Shown here: positions 1 to 10,870 of the stretch, piece by piece
Numbering within the stretch: the stretch's first letter is position 1
Layout of the letters: each line of letters opens with the position of its first letter
DNA from: Paenibacillus sp. JCM 10914
Lineage (GTDB): Bacteria; Bacillota; Bacilli; Paenibacillales; Paenibacillaceae
Assembly (NCBI RefSeq): GCF_001315105.1
Contig: NZ_BAZR01000035.1
Location: 1-56,344, forward strand
Reading direction: 5' to 3'
Length of the DNA: 56,344 bases
Notes under the pieces: generated by a model
What the model was told of the DNA's origin: nothing
What the model saw: only the letters and a program-made list of their open reading frames with translations
Databases searched by the model: none
Made by a program: the position numbers and the translations under genes

Positions 1-20
1 AGGAAAGGTTGTGTTGCTTC

Positions 21-2788
21 ATGAAGACCTCTGTAGCCACGCCCATTCGTACAGACATTCCACGTGCTGAATACCCTAGACCGGATTACGAACGGACTGA
101 CTGGTTAAATCTGAACGGCCAATGGTCATTCTTACTGAATTCGGAGGGGGCGGGTGATGACACTAATGAATGCGCTTCCTTACAAGGTGGAGAACAAACC
201 CTGTTCAACTCGGAGATCACCGTCCCGTTTTCCTGGGCCAGTCCATTGTCCGGCATTGAACGCAATGAGAAAGGCGTAGGCTGGTATCGACGCTCGGTAA
301 AATGGGAGCCGCAAGAAGATAATGCTCGCATCTTTCTGCGGTTCGGTGCCGTGGATTACTTATGTGACGTATGGGTCAATGGCACGCATGTTGGCTCGCA
401 TCAAGGCGGATACGGGACCTTTGAGTTTGACGTGACAACAGCTTGGCATACGGAACAAGACAACGTGCTCGTGGTCCGGGCAGAGGATTACGATCATAAT
501 TACCAAGCGCGCGGGAAGCAAGGCTACGGGGAGATCCGGGGCATTTGGCAGCCGGTCTGGCTGGAAGCGCGGCCGCAAACGTACTTAGAGCAAGCTGTCT
601 TCATCACGTCCATCGATGGACAGATCGAGTTGAAATCAAGAATTCAAGCGCATGAAGCGGGTACGGCGACACTTCATCTCTCTTTTGGAGAGGGTTCGCT
701 AACGCATCAGGTGGATTGGGAGCTGACAGAGGGAGTTAATGAACGAACCACCGTGTTTCAGGTTAACGATCCCCAGTTGTGGAGTCCTGAAACGCCGCAT
801 TTGTATGAAGGGGAGCTGCGTTTGTCGGGTACCTCTGGCGACGATGTCGTCCATACCTATTTTGGGATACGCGAGATTGGAACGGCCAAATTTGACGGAC
901 GGGATTACCGCTGGGTCACGTTGAACGGCAAGCCGGTTTATCTGAACGGCACACTGGATCAATCGTATCACCAGACAGGATATTTCACGTATCCAACCGA
1001 TAAGGAGATGCAAGACGAGATCTACCTGATGAAGCGACTTGGACTTAATTTCGTACGCATCCATATTAAACCGGAAGAGCCGCGCAAGCTCTATTGGGCG
1101 GATAAGTTGGGGATTTTGGTAATGGAGGATATGCCTTGCTTCTGGGGAAATCCGGATGAACAGGCTCGTGCGGCTTACGAGATTGAGGCGCGTGAGATTA
1201 TCGAGCGGGACCGGAATCATCCTTCGATTTTCTCATGGGTGATGTTTAACGAGACTTGGGGACTTCGCACGGATAGTGAAACAGCCGGTCTGACGGGTGG
1301 GGAAGGACAGCATCGGCATTATCTTCCGGAGACGCAGGAGTGGGTGAGGGAGAAGTATCAATGGGCTAAGCGGATGGACCTACCCGGATCGTGGAGGACA
1401 ATTCACCGTGTGCGTACGATCACGTGGAGACAGATATCAACACATGGCATTTTTATATCAACGGTTATGAACCGCTGCGGAATCATATCGAGGAAGTGGT
1501 TCAAAAAACCCATCCGGGATCGGAGTATAACTATATCGGCGGCAACCAGCAGGGCGATGCTCCACTCATGAACAGCGAATGCGGTAATGTGTGGGGAATT
1601 GACGGCGGCGGAGCTGGGGACAGCGATCTGGCGTGGCATTATCATTACATGTTGAACGAATTCCGACGCCACGATAAGCTGTGCGGCTTTGTCTTTACGG
1701 AGTTCCGGGATGTGACCAATGAATTCAACGGCTATTACCGTTTGGACGGGACGGATAAAAAATTCGGCTACGAGGATTTCGTGCCGGGGATGACGATTGC
1801 CGACCTGCACACGCCGGATTATATCGTAATCGATGCGCCTCCTTGTCAGACGTTGGAGCAAGGGAGCGAGGTCACGGTACCGCTGCTCCGTTCCAGCTAC
1901 TCAGACCAATATCACGGACAGTCACTTACCCTGGCCTGGGAATTATCCTACGACCAGTTCGGAACGAAGGTCGTCGCTGACCAAGGCAAACTGGAAGTAA
2001 CATGGGATGGTTATGGCGTAGCGCCTATACCGGACTTGAAGGTACGCATGCCGAACACGGATGCGGTTGCCGTTCTGGGCGTTCGTCTGTTGAATGCGGA
2101 CCAAGGTGTGGTGACGCGTAACTTTACCACGTTTGACGTGCGTGGCGGTAAAGAGCAGGCGGTTACCGGAGCGGAAGGCCGGACGGTGAGCATTCCAGTG
2201 AATGCATTCCGTAAGCAAAACTTCGCCCATATGTGGGAGGCACTTCAGGGCTCCAAAGTGAACGGCGGCGGAGAGGGAAGATTCGTGTACGACGTGCAGC
2301 TTCCGAGCCAAGGTGAACAGGCGATGATTCGCGATATCGAGATTTGCTTCGAGGCCGGCGCCAAGCGCCTACTTGCACGAAATATCGAGGGTGCACGCCA
2401 TCACAGCCATGGCATCCACTTCATGCATGGAGCTTCGGCGGACGTAGAGTATAATCCAAGTACCTACTATATGACGGATGAAGAAGTGCATGAATCTCGC
2501 GTATCAGTATGGGTCGACGATGTTAAGATCGGCGAGATGGTACTCGCGGACGATCCGGCCGACAGTCGAGGTATCCTGTCTTGGCACTATCAGCCGGTTC
2601 ATAACCTACTGGAGGAAGCCGGCTCGTACGGGTACCTGTGCCAGGCACAGGTACCGGGAAGACTCGCGGCAGAGCTCGATCGCAAGCGTAGCTTCCAACT
2701 GGAGCTTCGAGCCGAAGAAGGCGGTATCAGTTTATATGGGCGCAATGCAGGCCGTTATCCGCTGGATCTGCTGGTGCGGTGCCGTTAA
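21..2788 (+). pseudogene. Glycoside hydrolase family 2 enzyme, frameshifted
   Basis: This encodes a GH2 beta-glycosidase of the beta-galactosidase/beta-glucuronidase type. The N-terminal sugar-binding jelly roll shows NLNGQWSF and PFSWASPLSGI, followed by an Ig-like domain and the TIM barrel. The acid/base motif NETWG has its Glu codon at 1251-1253. The nucleophile motif NSECGNVWG has its Glu at 1577-1579. The frame breaks between them near 1380: the sequence reads gacctacccgg where gaccctacccgg would give the expected MDPTRIVEDNSPC. As written, the upstream product stops at 1571 and lacks the nucleophile. The ATG at 21 sits 12 bases after AGGAAAGG; a TTG at 9 has no spacing from it. The substrate cannot be told from sequence. 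Cytoplasmic, since no signal peptide is visible. Sequencing error is as likely as a true pseudogene. Confidence 0.85.
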
Positions 2789-2829
2789 GAGTGGCAATGT
2801 AAAACAACACGCTGGATTCTAATACAATT

Positions 2830-2876
2830 AAGCTTTCTGTCCGTTGCGCTGAGCTGCCGACAGGAAGCTTTTTGTT
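2830..2876 (+). terminator. Rho-independent terminator after GH2 gene
   Basis: The 12-bp arms AAGCTTTCTGTC and GACAGGAAGCTT (one G-T pair) enclose a 17-base loop and are followed by a T-rich tract. Confidence 0.85.
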
Positions 2877-2929
2877 CTTTTGCTGAATATAGGATTTGCG
2901 GATGGTGGCTTTGTGCGTTGTGTCGACTC

Positions 2930-2958
2930 TTGTAAAGTTTTGTAGAGTTTTTGTAGAG
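2930..2958 (+). promoter_or_regulatory. Three helically phased TTGTARAG direct repeats
   Basis: TTGTAAAG (2930), TTGTAGAG (2940) and TTGTAGAG (2951) lie 10 and 11 bases apart upstream of the surface-protein gene. One-turn spacing of direct repeats is typical of OmpR-family response-regulator sites. The TGTAxA cores resemble the WalR consensus (TGTWAH repeated at 11 bp), but position 5 is G in two copies. Assignment to WalR is inference. Confidence 0.4.
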
Positions 2959-2964
2959 GACGAT

Positions 2965-3010
2965 CTGTTATCCTGCTGACTGGGGGTTTTTTCAAAAAAG
3001 TAACAGCAGG
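2965..3010 (+). promoter_or_regulatory. Leader with two mutually exclusive hairpins at the RBS
   Basis: CTGTTA (2965-2970) can pair with TAACAG (3001-3006). CCTGCTG (2972-2978) can pair with CAGCAGG (3004-3010). The two right arms overlap by CAG, so the pairings exclude each other. The second reaches into the GGGGAG ribosome-binding site of the gene starting at 3018. It may tune translation; there is no known riboswitch match. Confidence 0.3.
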
Positions 3011-3017
3011 GGAGTCG

Positions 3018-6000
3018 ATGTTATTGAGATACAGGTCCGTGATAGACAGGAGTAAGAAGTTGCTATCCATATGGATGGTATGGATGTTGATCGTGGCATC
3101 CGTTGCACCAACGATAGAGGCTGCAGGATCCAGCAGTTCAACTGGGGGTACCGGCTCTGGGGGAGCCACCTATTTCGAGGATACGGATCACTGGCATCCG
3201 AATAATGAAGCCAGCGATTTTGGCGCGGGTGTGAAGGTAAGCAATGTGGCGCTGCCACTTCTACGCTCTATCCGATTGAGTTTAAGATCCGCAACATCAC
3301 GCAGAGGCCACAGGAAAGCGCGTACTTGCTGATTCGGGCTTACGACGTTGATGAATATGACGAGAGCCTCAGCTCAGGTACAGGAGAGTGGGATCGGGTC
3401 TACCTGTCGAATCGGGCCGAAGATATCGTCTCGGCTAATCGCACGAACGAGCCGGGCCAGACCGATTGGAGCAAGAGCAAGGTAGCCGGAAGAGGACATC
3501 CTTATTTGAATGAATTTCCGGTGGCCCATTACATCGGCGCGCTATCCGGGCAGAACAATACCTGGAACACGACGGTGCTGAAGATTGATGACTTGAGCAA
3601 AATCAAACTGGGTGATCACTATGTCGGTATTTCGATTCATCATTACGTGAATGCCACTAAGGGCAACGCGAGCAATTGGGTAGTCGAGGTCGACTGGGCG
3701 CAACTGATTATCGATGGCGGCTCCCGCACGACAGGCGAGATTACGAACGGTTCCTTTACGATTGACAAGGACGGCAATGCTGTCGTGGAATCGTGGTTCA
3801 CGCCGAAGGAACAGCAGCATTTTTCTATGGAAATGAATATCGTGGAGAGGGACGCTACGGGCAACGAGCAGAATCTCACAACCGTCAAGAAATTCTATGA
3901 CCAGGATCGTCTTGACACTGGCGAAGAAAGCAAGGGCGTCTCGCTCGAATACAAGATTCCAGGTTACAATCCGAACAACGAGTACTTCGCGAATATCATC
4001 TTGTTCGAGGATAGCGGTACCAATAACGGTAAGAGCGACCCGACCGATCCGCAATCGGCCCAACATATTTATTCGATCTCTACTTTTGATCCGAAGGTGT
4101 CTGACATAGAGAAGAACGATGCTCCACAATATGAGCCGACGTCGTTCAGCCTGCAGGATTTCGAGCAGAAATTCGCGAAAGTCAACGGCGTGCAGGACAA
4201 TACGCTGGAAAAAATCAAAATTGTCTCCCTGCCCGATGCAGCGACAGGCCGACTGACTTTGGACGGCCGAGATGTGATGGCAGGCCAAGAGATTCCGGTT
4301 AATCAAGTACAGGAACTGGTCTTCCAGCCGGATGGCGAAGGCGGGTTCAACGGCACTACGGCGTTCCGATGGAACGGTTATGATCAGGCGAAGCAGAAAT
4401 ATGCGGCGTTTGATGCCGATGTGGTGCTGACACCGAAAGCTGCGCCTATCCTGACGGATCTTCTGCTTCCCGTGAATAAGGGTGAGTCAAAGATTGAGGA
4501 CATGGGGGAACGAATCAAGCAGATTGTGCCGGACGGACTTGAATATATTACCGTGCTCTCAGTACCGGCCAAGGGTAAGCTTGTGACGGATCAAGGCGAT
4601 GTACTTCAAGGAGATCAGATTCCATGGGACTCCCTGGATACTCTCCAGTTCGTTCCTGAAGATGAGCATCAGACCGGGACGGTAACCTGGACCTGGAACG
4701 GCTGGGATGGCATACAACATGCCAAGGATTACGCAAGTGTGAAGATCACCATCAACACGCCGCCCGTGGCACTGGACGTTGCCAAGGCAGGCTTTGAAGG
4801 GCAGCCAGTCGTGATTCCGGCAAGCGAATTTCAGATTACCGATGCGGATGGGGACCGGCTGAAATTCATCCAAATCCAGGGCGTTGATGCCGCCATCGGC
4901 ACGGTACAATACAATACAGTTCAAGATCCGGCGTATCAGGACCTTACAGGCGAAATTTCTGTAGATGGGCTGAACAGCATTAGGTTCACACCGGCTCTGG
5001 GATTGCCGCTTGATCCGCCCGTTGTCATAACCTGGACCGGATCGGATGGTAAACAGTATGCGGAGAATGCTGCCAGCATTACGATTACGTATAACGGCAG
5101 ACCTGTAGCCAAACCGCAAACAATAGAAGCAGAAGAAGGAACGTCATCCATACCGATTACACTGACCGGTGAAGATGCGGAGAGTCTGACGCTTGTGTAC
5201 ACCGTGACGCAACAACCGAATAAAGGCGAACTGGCACAGGAAGAGGGCAGTGATGATGCCTGGATTTATACTCCGCATGTCGATTTTATCGGCGGCAGCG
5301 ACACGTTCTACTTCACGGTGACCGATGAAGTCTACCAAACGAGCGAACCTAGCCAGATTACGGTCAATATCCATCGTACTCTTGACGGCTGGGTCGGCGG
5401 ACAAAACCAGGGTGATAACGAAGTAGCCGTCGGCATTCCAGGTAAACCCTTTACCTTGTCCGCCGTCAGTTCGCTGCAAGCGCAGCAGGTAGACGCAATC
5501 GTCAACGGTATTCGCGTACCGCTGTATGAGACCGACTAACGGGGCGACGGCGCGCGGTTACAGAACATGGGACAACAGCAGCTGTATCCTGCCGCTCGGC
5601 GTCAGTGCAGGCAGCTGCGTATTGCCGATGAATACGTCGGCCGGACTGCATGAGGTCCGTTTCGAAGCTTACAACGGAGCAGGCGAGCTGTTGCCGCCAG
5701 AGCTTCGCCTGGAGGACAACCGATTCAAGGTGGTCGGCACCGATCTGACCATGAGCGCAAGTCCCGATACTTTGGTCGGTGATGGAACGTCTACGACGGT
5801 ACTGACAGCCGTTCTGAAGGACGGGGACGGCAAGCCGGTCGAAGGAGTTACGGTAGTTTTTGACGCTCCGTCAGGCCAAGGGCAGTTCCTCGGCGCGAGC
5901 ACGGGCGTTACGGATGAGACGGGACGGGCTTCGGTGACGTTCCAGGCACCGAACATCAGCGGCGTTCATAACCAGCAGGTTACAGTTACAGCCACCGTGG

Positions 6001-8111
6001 ATGATGCATTCCGCAGCCTATACGGTCAGGATGACATCACGATTACGTTCCAACCGGCCATGATTCGCGGCGTGATCACGGAAGGCGCCGATCATGCGCC
6101 TGTCGCTAATGCCGTCATTCGCGTCACGCTTGATCTGAATGGCGACGGGGTTATCGAAGAGGGCGTCGACTTTATCGAAATCGTTATGACGGACGAGCAT
6201 GGTGCGTATGCATTACCGGTTCCGCAGGGTGATGCAACATATCAGGTGGAATTCACGCAAGATGTTATGATTGGCGGCGTTCGTACTCCGGTAACGTATA
6301 CACAGAAGGCACAGGTCGATAAGGTAGCGGGCGCTAGCGAGGTGTTCGATTCCGAGAAGACCGTGACAGGAATCGTACTCTTCAAGAATCCTGACGGACA
6401 AACCTCTCTGTTAGATAGCAGCCTGGCTGGCAAGATGACGGTTTATTTACAGGATGAGCAAGGCAACTATGTTCTGGATGACCATGGTCGGAAGAAGGCT
6501 TTTGAGGTGGGAACGCAAGGAGTATTCAGTGCGGACGGGCTTGTCAGCAACCAGAAATACCGGATGGAAATCGGGTATCAGATGGAAGTGTACGATGAGA
6601 ATGGACCTACCGGGGAGTACAGGGAGATTCTGATCAACGGCAAACGAGGCCCATCGTCATCCGGTGTCGTGTATCCAGAAATCGAGCTGACGAAGGACGG
6701 CGAGCTGAACATCGTGCAGGATCTGGTGGATCCATACGGAACCGTTACCGACGGGCGTACGAATAGCGTCATCGAGGATGCAGACGTGGTTCTCTATTAC
6801 GCGAACACCGCGCGCAATCTTGCCAATGGCATTCAGCCGAACACGCAGGTCTACTTGCCGCCGATTACCGGCTTCGCTCCAAACGATAACGGCAGCCCGG
6901 CGCAGAAGACCGATGCCAACGGCTTCTATGCTTACATGGTCTATCCGGAGACGGACTATTATCTTACGGTTCGGAAGAGCGGATATCGCGCTTACACGAG
7001 TCCAACCATTCCGGTCAATTGGGATATCGTGCGGCATGATGTGAAGCTGTATCGGCCATCGGTCTCAAGCGAGGAAAGTGCAGTGCCTGCGCCATCTTCG
7101 CAGACTAAATTGGCAGCGACACTGAACTTGTCGATCGACAAGAATCTGGCGGAGGAAGGTACCGTGTCGGAAATCACCGTGAACTACAAGAATGATGCCA
7201 GCGTCCCACTTTCATCCGGGACAATCGCGTTGACACTGCCTGAAGGCGTGGAAGTGGTCGAGAAGACCGGTGCCGCGGTGAATGGCAGCGTTGTAACGTG
7301 GAATCTCGGGACATTATCCGCCCACAAGTCGGGTCAATTCAAGCTTGCCGTGAAGTGGCCGCAGTTGAACGAGCAAGAGCGAACGTATGATGTGAAGGGT
7401 ATCTTTACGGCATCCGATTCACGGAATGAATCCGTTCAAGCCGAGGCCGGGTTGAAGGTGCAGATATTCTCGAAGCGATACGAGAACTTGCAGCATCAGC
7501 GGTATATCCTGGGTTACCCTGACGGCGAGTTTAAGCCGAACCGTTCCTTAACACGCGCCGAGCTGGCGGCAATCGTGGCTCGATTGAGCGAGCATGCTGC
7601 GGTGTCCGATCCGCTGACGTATACGGATGTCGAGTCCGATTACTGGGCGGCCAGTTACATCAAGATCGCGAGCAAGCAGGGGTACTTTACGGGCTTCGCC
7701 GACGGATCGTTCCGTCCGGATTCCGTCGTCACCCGAGGGGAGCTGGCGACTGTGATGACGCGGTTCCTGAAGTTGACCGTCAGTGAGCCGGGTGAAGTAC
7801 ATTTTAGCGATATGGACAGCCACTGGGCGGCATATGCCGTCGAGACACTGTACCGCAATAAATTTTTGGCCGGCTACGCGGACGGTTCATTTAAGCCGAA
7901 CCAGTCCATTAATCGCGCGGAAGCCGTAACGTTGATCAACCGGATGCTGTTCAGGGGTCCGCTGCAAGGCTTGACACCGCAGTTCCCGGATATCCCTGAG
8001 CTGCACTGGGCTTTCGGAGATATCCAGGAAGCGACCGTATCCCATGAGTCGGTTCGCAATTCGGATGGAAGCGAAGCTTGGATCAAGAACTTGATGGATG
8101 ATGTGAAATAG
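3018..8111 (+). pseudogene. Giant multidomain SLH surface protein, frameshifted twice
   Basis: This is a secreted S-layer-type protein of about 1,690 residues when its three reading frames are joined. It starts at 3018 with a basic N-terminus, a hydrophobic segment (LLSIWMVWMLIVASVAPTI) and an AxA-like cleavage region. A low-complexity SSSSTGGTGSGG linker follows. The middle carries cadherin/tandem-95-like repeats with recurring W(T)WNGWDG/RWNGYDQ motifs, then a Big_1-type invasin Ig domain (DGTSTTVLTAVLKDGDGKPVEGV), carboxypeptidase-regulatory/SdrB-like modules and a DUF11-like domain. Three SLH domains lie at about 7490-7960 (YPDGEFKPNRSLTRAE, FADGSFRPDSVVTRGE, YADGSFKPNQSINRAE) and should anchor it to pyruvylated secondary wall polymer. 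Breaks: a one-base loss near 3249 and a one-base gain near 5537, where ETD-stop becomes ETDNG if one base is removed. It probably has a structural or adhesive role; no enzymatic domain was recognised. Confidence 0.82.
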
Positions 8112-8133
8112 CATCAGCAATACGAATAACGAG

Positions 8134-8176
8134 AATAGCCAGGGTCCTCCGCTTGGACGACCCTGGCTATTTTTTG
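8134..8176 (+). terminator. Terminator after surface-protein gene
   Basis: The perfect 13-bp stem AATAGCCAGGGTC/GACCCTGGCTATT with a 12-base loop runs into six T residues. It may also serve the minus-strand gene ending at 8195. Confidence 0.9.
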
Positions 8177-8194
8177 TTGCTGAACGACACGACA

Positions 8195-8856
8195 TTAACG
8201 CTTCTTCCAGAACAACTGCAGCGCCACCTTGGCGCACCATAGCGAGAACAGGAAGAACAACAAGGCCCAGACAAACGCTGGGAGGACGGTCATGTTCGCC
8301 AGATTGGAGGCATCGCCTGCCTGCTTCGGCTGCGTGAACGCCATGATCAAGAGACTGAGCGGGCCGACCACGGATTCCTCGAGCACGAGAAAGGCAAGCA
8401 GCAGGTAATAGAAATTGCGGATTTTGCCGCCGATGAAATAGAAGATCAGATTGACGATGATAAAAATAATGAGCCACCATACGCCGTAACCGGATTGTAC
8501 GAAGAACACGATCATGAGCAGCGCCAGCACGGTGATGGTCATCAGCCGCCGGCCTGTTTTTTCTTGTTGTAAATGTAGAACATCAGGATCGCGAACAGCG
8601 AAGCCGACGTATATCCAGCCAGCGAGACGATGATTGGGCTCCAGCCGCCGGAGGCGAGCATGGAATACGTGACACCGCTGTGATCCGGATTCAGCTCAAT
8701 GCTCAGTACCTTCCCGGACATGAGCAGGGTCATCATCGCGTGTCCCAGTTCATGAATCATCGTATCGAGGATACGGAACCAGGAGGAGAAGGGAATCAGC
8801 CTCGTTAGGAACGCCGCCCCTACTAGAAACAACATTGCTTTCAGCCATTTATTCAT
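8195..8856 (-). pseudogene. M50-family membrane metallopeptidase-like protein, frameshifted
   Basis: A small integral membrane protein related to M50 (site-2-protease-like) peptidases. The zinc-binding HELGH motif is at residues 35-39 (MIHELGH), right after a first hydrophobic segment. At least four further membrane segments follow. The upstream half ends at a TGA that shares its A with a downstream ATG (TGATG at 8540-8544). The downstream half continues the same family in the next frame (IVFFVQSGYGVWWLI, YLLLAFLVLEESVVGPLSLLIMAFTQP, WCAKVALQ), so one base is probably missing near 8548. Two separate translationally coupled proteins are possible but less likely. Role unknown. It diverges from the TerB operon with a 137-bp gap. 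Confidence 0.65.
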
Positions 8857-8938
8857 CAGGAAATCCTTTCCGGTAAAGTCATTCGCTAGACTATCATTCC
8901 GTTCATTATAATATAGATAAGATTCATATGAAAATCAG

Positions 8939-8966
8939 GTAGACTTCTCATGCATAGTGGTATAAT
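8939..8966 (+). promoter_or_regulatory. Candidate extended -10 promoter of the TerB operon
   Basis: TATAAT at 8961-8966 is preceded by TGG (extended -10), with a weak -35 (GTAGAC/TAGACT) 15-16 bases upstream. GGAGG at 8979-8983 is 10 bases before the ATG at 8994. Confidence 0.5.
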
Positions 8967-8993
8967 CAGAGTCATGATGGAGGTTCGTGTTCA

Positions 8994-10853
8994 ATGAATA
9001 AGAATAATCCTAACAATGACAAATCAAACCCTCATATAAGGTATACTACGCAACTGAATGACCAAGGGATTCGTTTTGCCGAAATGGAATTGGCTGGCGA
9101 TGAACAGGATATGCCGCTGCAGGACCGACTGCAAGAGACAAGGGAAGGGGAGCATACCGTCCAAGTTCGCCCAGAACCGAAAGCCGCTCTGGTCATAGAG
9201 CCGCAGCCGCTACTGGAGATGGATTGGAACGACAGCTTCCGCTACGTGACCAAAGAGCAGCAATTCGTGCTGAAAGCCAGGGAGCTGGCGTGGCATGTGG
9301 AAGCAGAGGTCGCATTTACACCTTTCAAAAGCTATTGGCCAATCTTCGATCAGATGACCGCCCACCAGTTCAAGTGGTACTTCTACTGGCGCGAGGAGGT
9401 TCGATCGGGGCGGTATCCGGACACGGACTTATCGTATCTGTTCGTCTATTTCTATGAACTGATTCATGGCGTGGGTTGGAGCGATCCCCGGCAGGGCTAT
9501 GAATTGATGGAGACGGCATGGGCGGCATACCGCAAGCGCCACGCGAAGCTGGATGCTTACTTAAGAGAATGGTTATATGATTTTATGCTCGTTCATGGTC
9601 TGGATATGCCGATCCGGGAGACATACCAGCGATTACCGCGCCAATTGTCGGATGAGTTGAAAGAGCGGGAATGGTTCCGCCGGTTCTCGCTGCAGCCGAT
9701 GGAGCTGACGTGGGACCTGCTGCTGGATTTGATCGATTATGAAGTCGAGAAGAGCCGCTTCTATCAGGAGAACGGACGCAAGGACCTGGAACGATACGCA
9801 CCGAAGGTGGTTGCACTCGTGGACAGTTACTGGGGCAAGACGGGCGGGCAGCGCTTCATCGAACGCTTCAAACCGAGAGCGCGGCAAGTCAAGCGGCCCC
9901 TCTTTCGGAGCGCGGTTTATGACCATGGGCTGCACGGGAGAAGCCTGGTGCTTACCATCGTGTCTTTAAGCGGACATGCTCCGCTGCGTGCCTATATGAC
10001 CGGCCTGGTGCGCTTGACCGAGAACATACTTCGGGAGCTGCGGGGATTCAAGGGCCGTCTGCGGGGTTTGGAAGGCATTGGGCCGGAGGTGAAGAACCTG
10101 GTCGAACGATATTTGAAAAAAGAGATTCAGCAGCAGATCGAGGCCGAGCGTATCGCATCCCTTCCTGAGGTGCAGATCGATACGCGGAAGCTGCGCAGGC
10201 TGCAGCGCGAATCGGACGAGGTCCGCGATATGCTGTTGGTGGAGGAAGCCGAGCAGCGGCAAGCTGAGGTGCCGCTGCAGGAGAATAAGCCCAAACTTGC
10301 AGATAGCGCTGCTTCCGGCAATCAGTCGGCAGGCGGCCCAACTCGACCTGCGACGGCCAGGGCACCCAAGAGAATAAACAAGCAGCCTGACGTATTCCAG
10401 GCGGTCATGGATTTTGATGCCTTGGCGTATGAGGCGGATGATCTGCTTTCGCAAGAGTTGGAACGGTCGGCTGCATCTAAGGAGAACCGGCGACTATCGG
10501 TAGATCCACAGGAGACACCCGAAACCGGTGCTTCACGGATGAGAGAGAGCGCGGCTTCGGGTGGTACGAAGCGGTCCACCGTTGATTTCGTGATCTGGAA
10601 TACGGACGCCTTAGATGAAGGGTGGCAGGAGCTTGCCGAACGATTGACGTCGTTCCATCTGAGAATGCTGTATGCGATGAAGACCGGCGGGACGGGTGAA
10701 CTGCAGCGGATCGCGGAGGAGGCTGGCTCCATGCCGGCGCTGCTGCTGGATGAGATTAATGAAGCCGCGATGGAGACCATCGGTGATTTAATTGTCGATG
10801 GAGAGGCCATTGCGGATGAATATATGGAGATATTAGAGACGCTTCAATGTTAG
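8994..10853 (+). CDS. TerB_N / TerB_C domain protein
   Basis: A 619-residue soluble protein, first gene of a three-gene operon. Residues about 78-290 match the TerB_N pattern (KWYFYWREEVRSGRYPDTDLSYLFVYFYELIHG). Residues about 460-612 match TerB_C (DVFQAVMDFDALAYEADDLL and, at the end, VDFVIWNTDALDEGWQELAERLTSFHLRMLYAM). A charged, low-complexity Gln/Glu/Ala-rich stretch separates the two. Related TerB-fold proteins are linked by comparative genomics to tellurite/stress systems, but the biochemical function of the N/C pair is not established. The next gene's start lies 17 bases after this stop, and the third gene overlaps the second, so the three products probably act together; a scaffold or sensor role for the ATPase and helicase is inference. 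No signal peptide or membrane segment. Confidence 0.85.
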   Translation: MNKNNPNNDKSNPHIRYTTQLNDQGIRFAEMELAGDEQDMPLQDRLQETREGEHTVQVRPEPKAALVIEPQPLLEMDWNDSFRYVTKEQQFVLKARELAWHVEAEVAFTPFKSYWPIFDQMTAHQFKWYFYWREEVRSGRYPDTDLSYLFVYFYELIHGVGWSDPRQGYELMETAWAAYRKRHAKLDAYLREWLYDFMLVHGLDMPIRETYQRLPRQLSDELKEREWFRRFSLQPMELTWDLLLDLIDYEVEKSRFYQENGRKDLERYAPKVVALVDSYWGKTGGQRFIERFKPRARQVKRPLFRSAVYDHGLHGRSLVLTIVSLSGHAPLRAYMTGLVRLTENILRELRGFKGRLRGLEGIGPEVKNLVERYLKKEIQQQIEAERIASLPEVQIDTRKLRRLQRESDEVRDMLLVEEAEQRQAEVPLQENKPKLADSAASGNQSAGGPTRPATARAPKRINKQPDVFQAVMDFDALAYEADDLLSQELERSAASKENRRLSVDPQETPETGASRMRESAASGGTKRSTVDFVIWNTDALDEGWQELAERLTSFHLRMLYAMKTGGTGELQRIAEEAGSMPALLLDEINEAAMETIGDLIVDGEAIADEYMEILETLQC

Positions 10854-10870
10854 AAAGAGGTGAGCGAATC

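Noticed and set aside
3542..4306. 254-codon minus-strand open frame in the surface-protein gene
   Set aside because: Antisense to clearly modular coding sequence; composition is not protein-like.
8540..8544. Genuine two-gene arrangement of the M50-type protein by TGATG coupling
   Set aside because: Both parts look like one known-length membrane protease family, and a one-base loss joins them. Two genes cannot be excluded.
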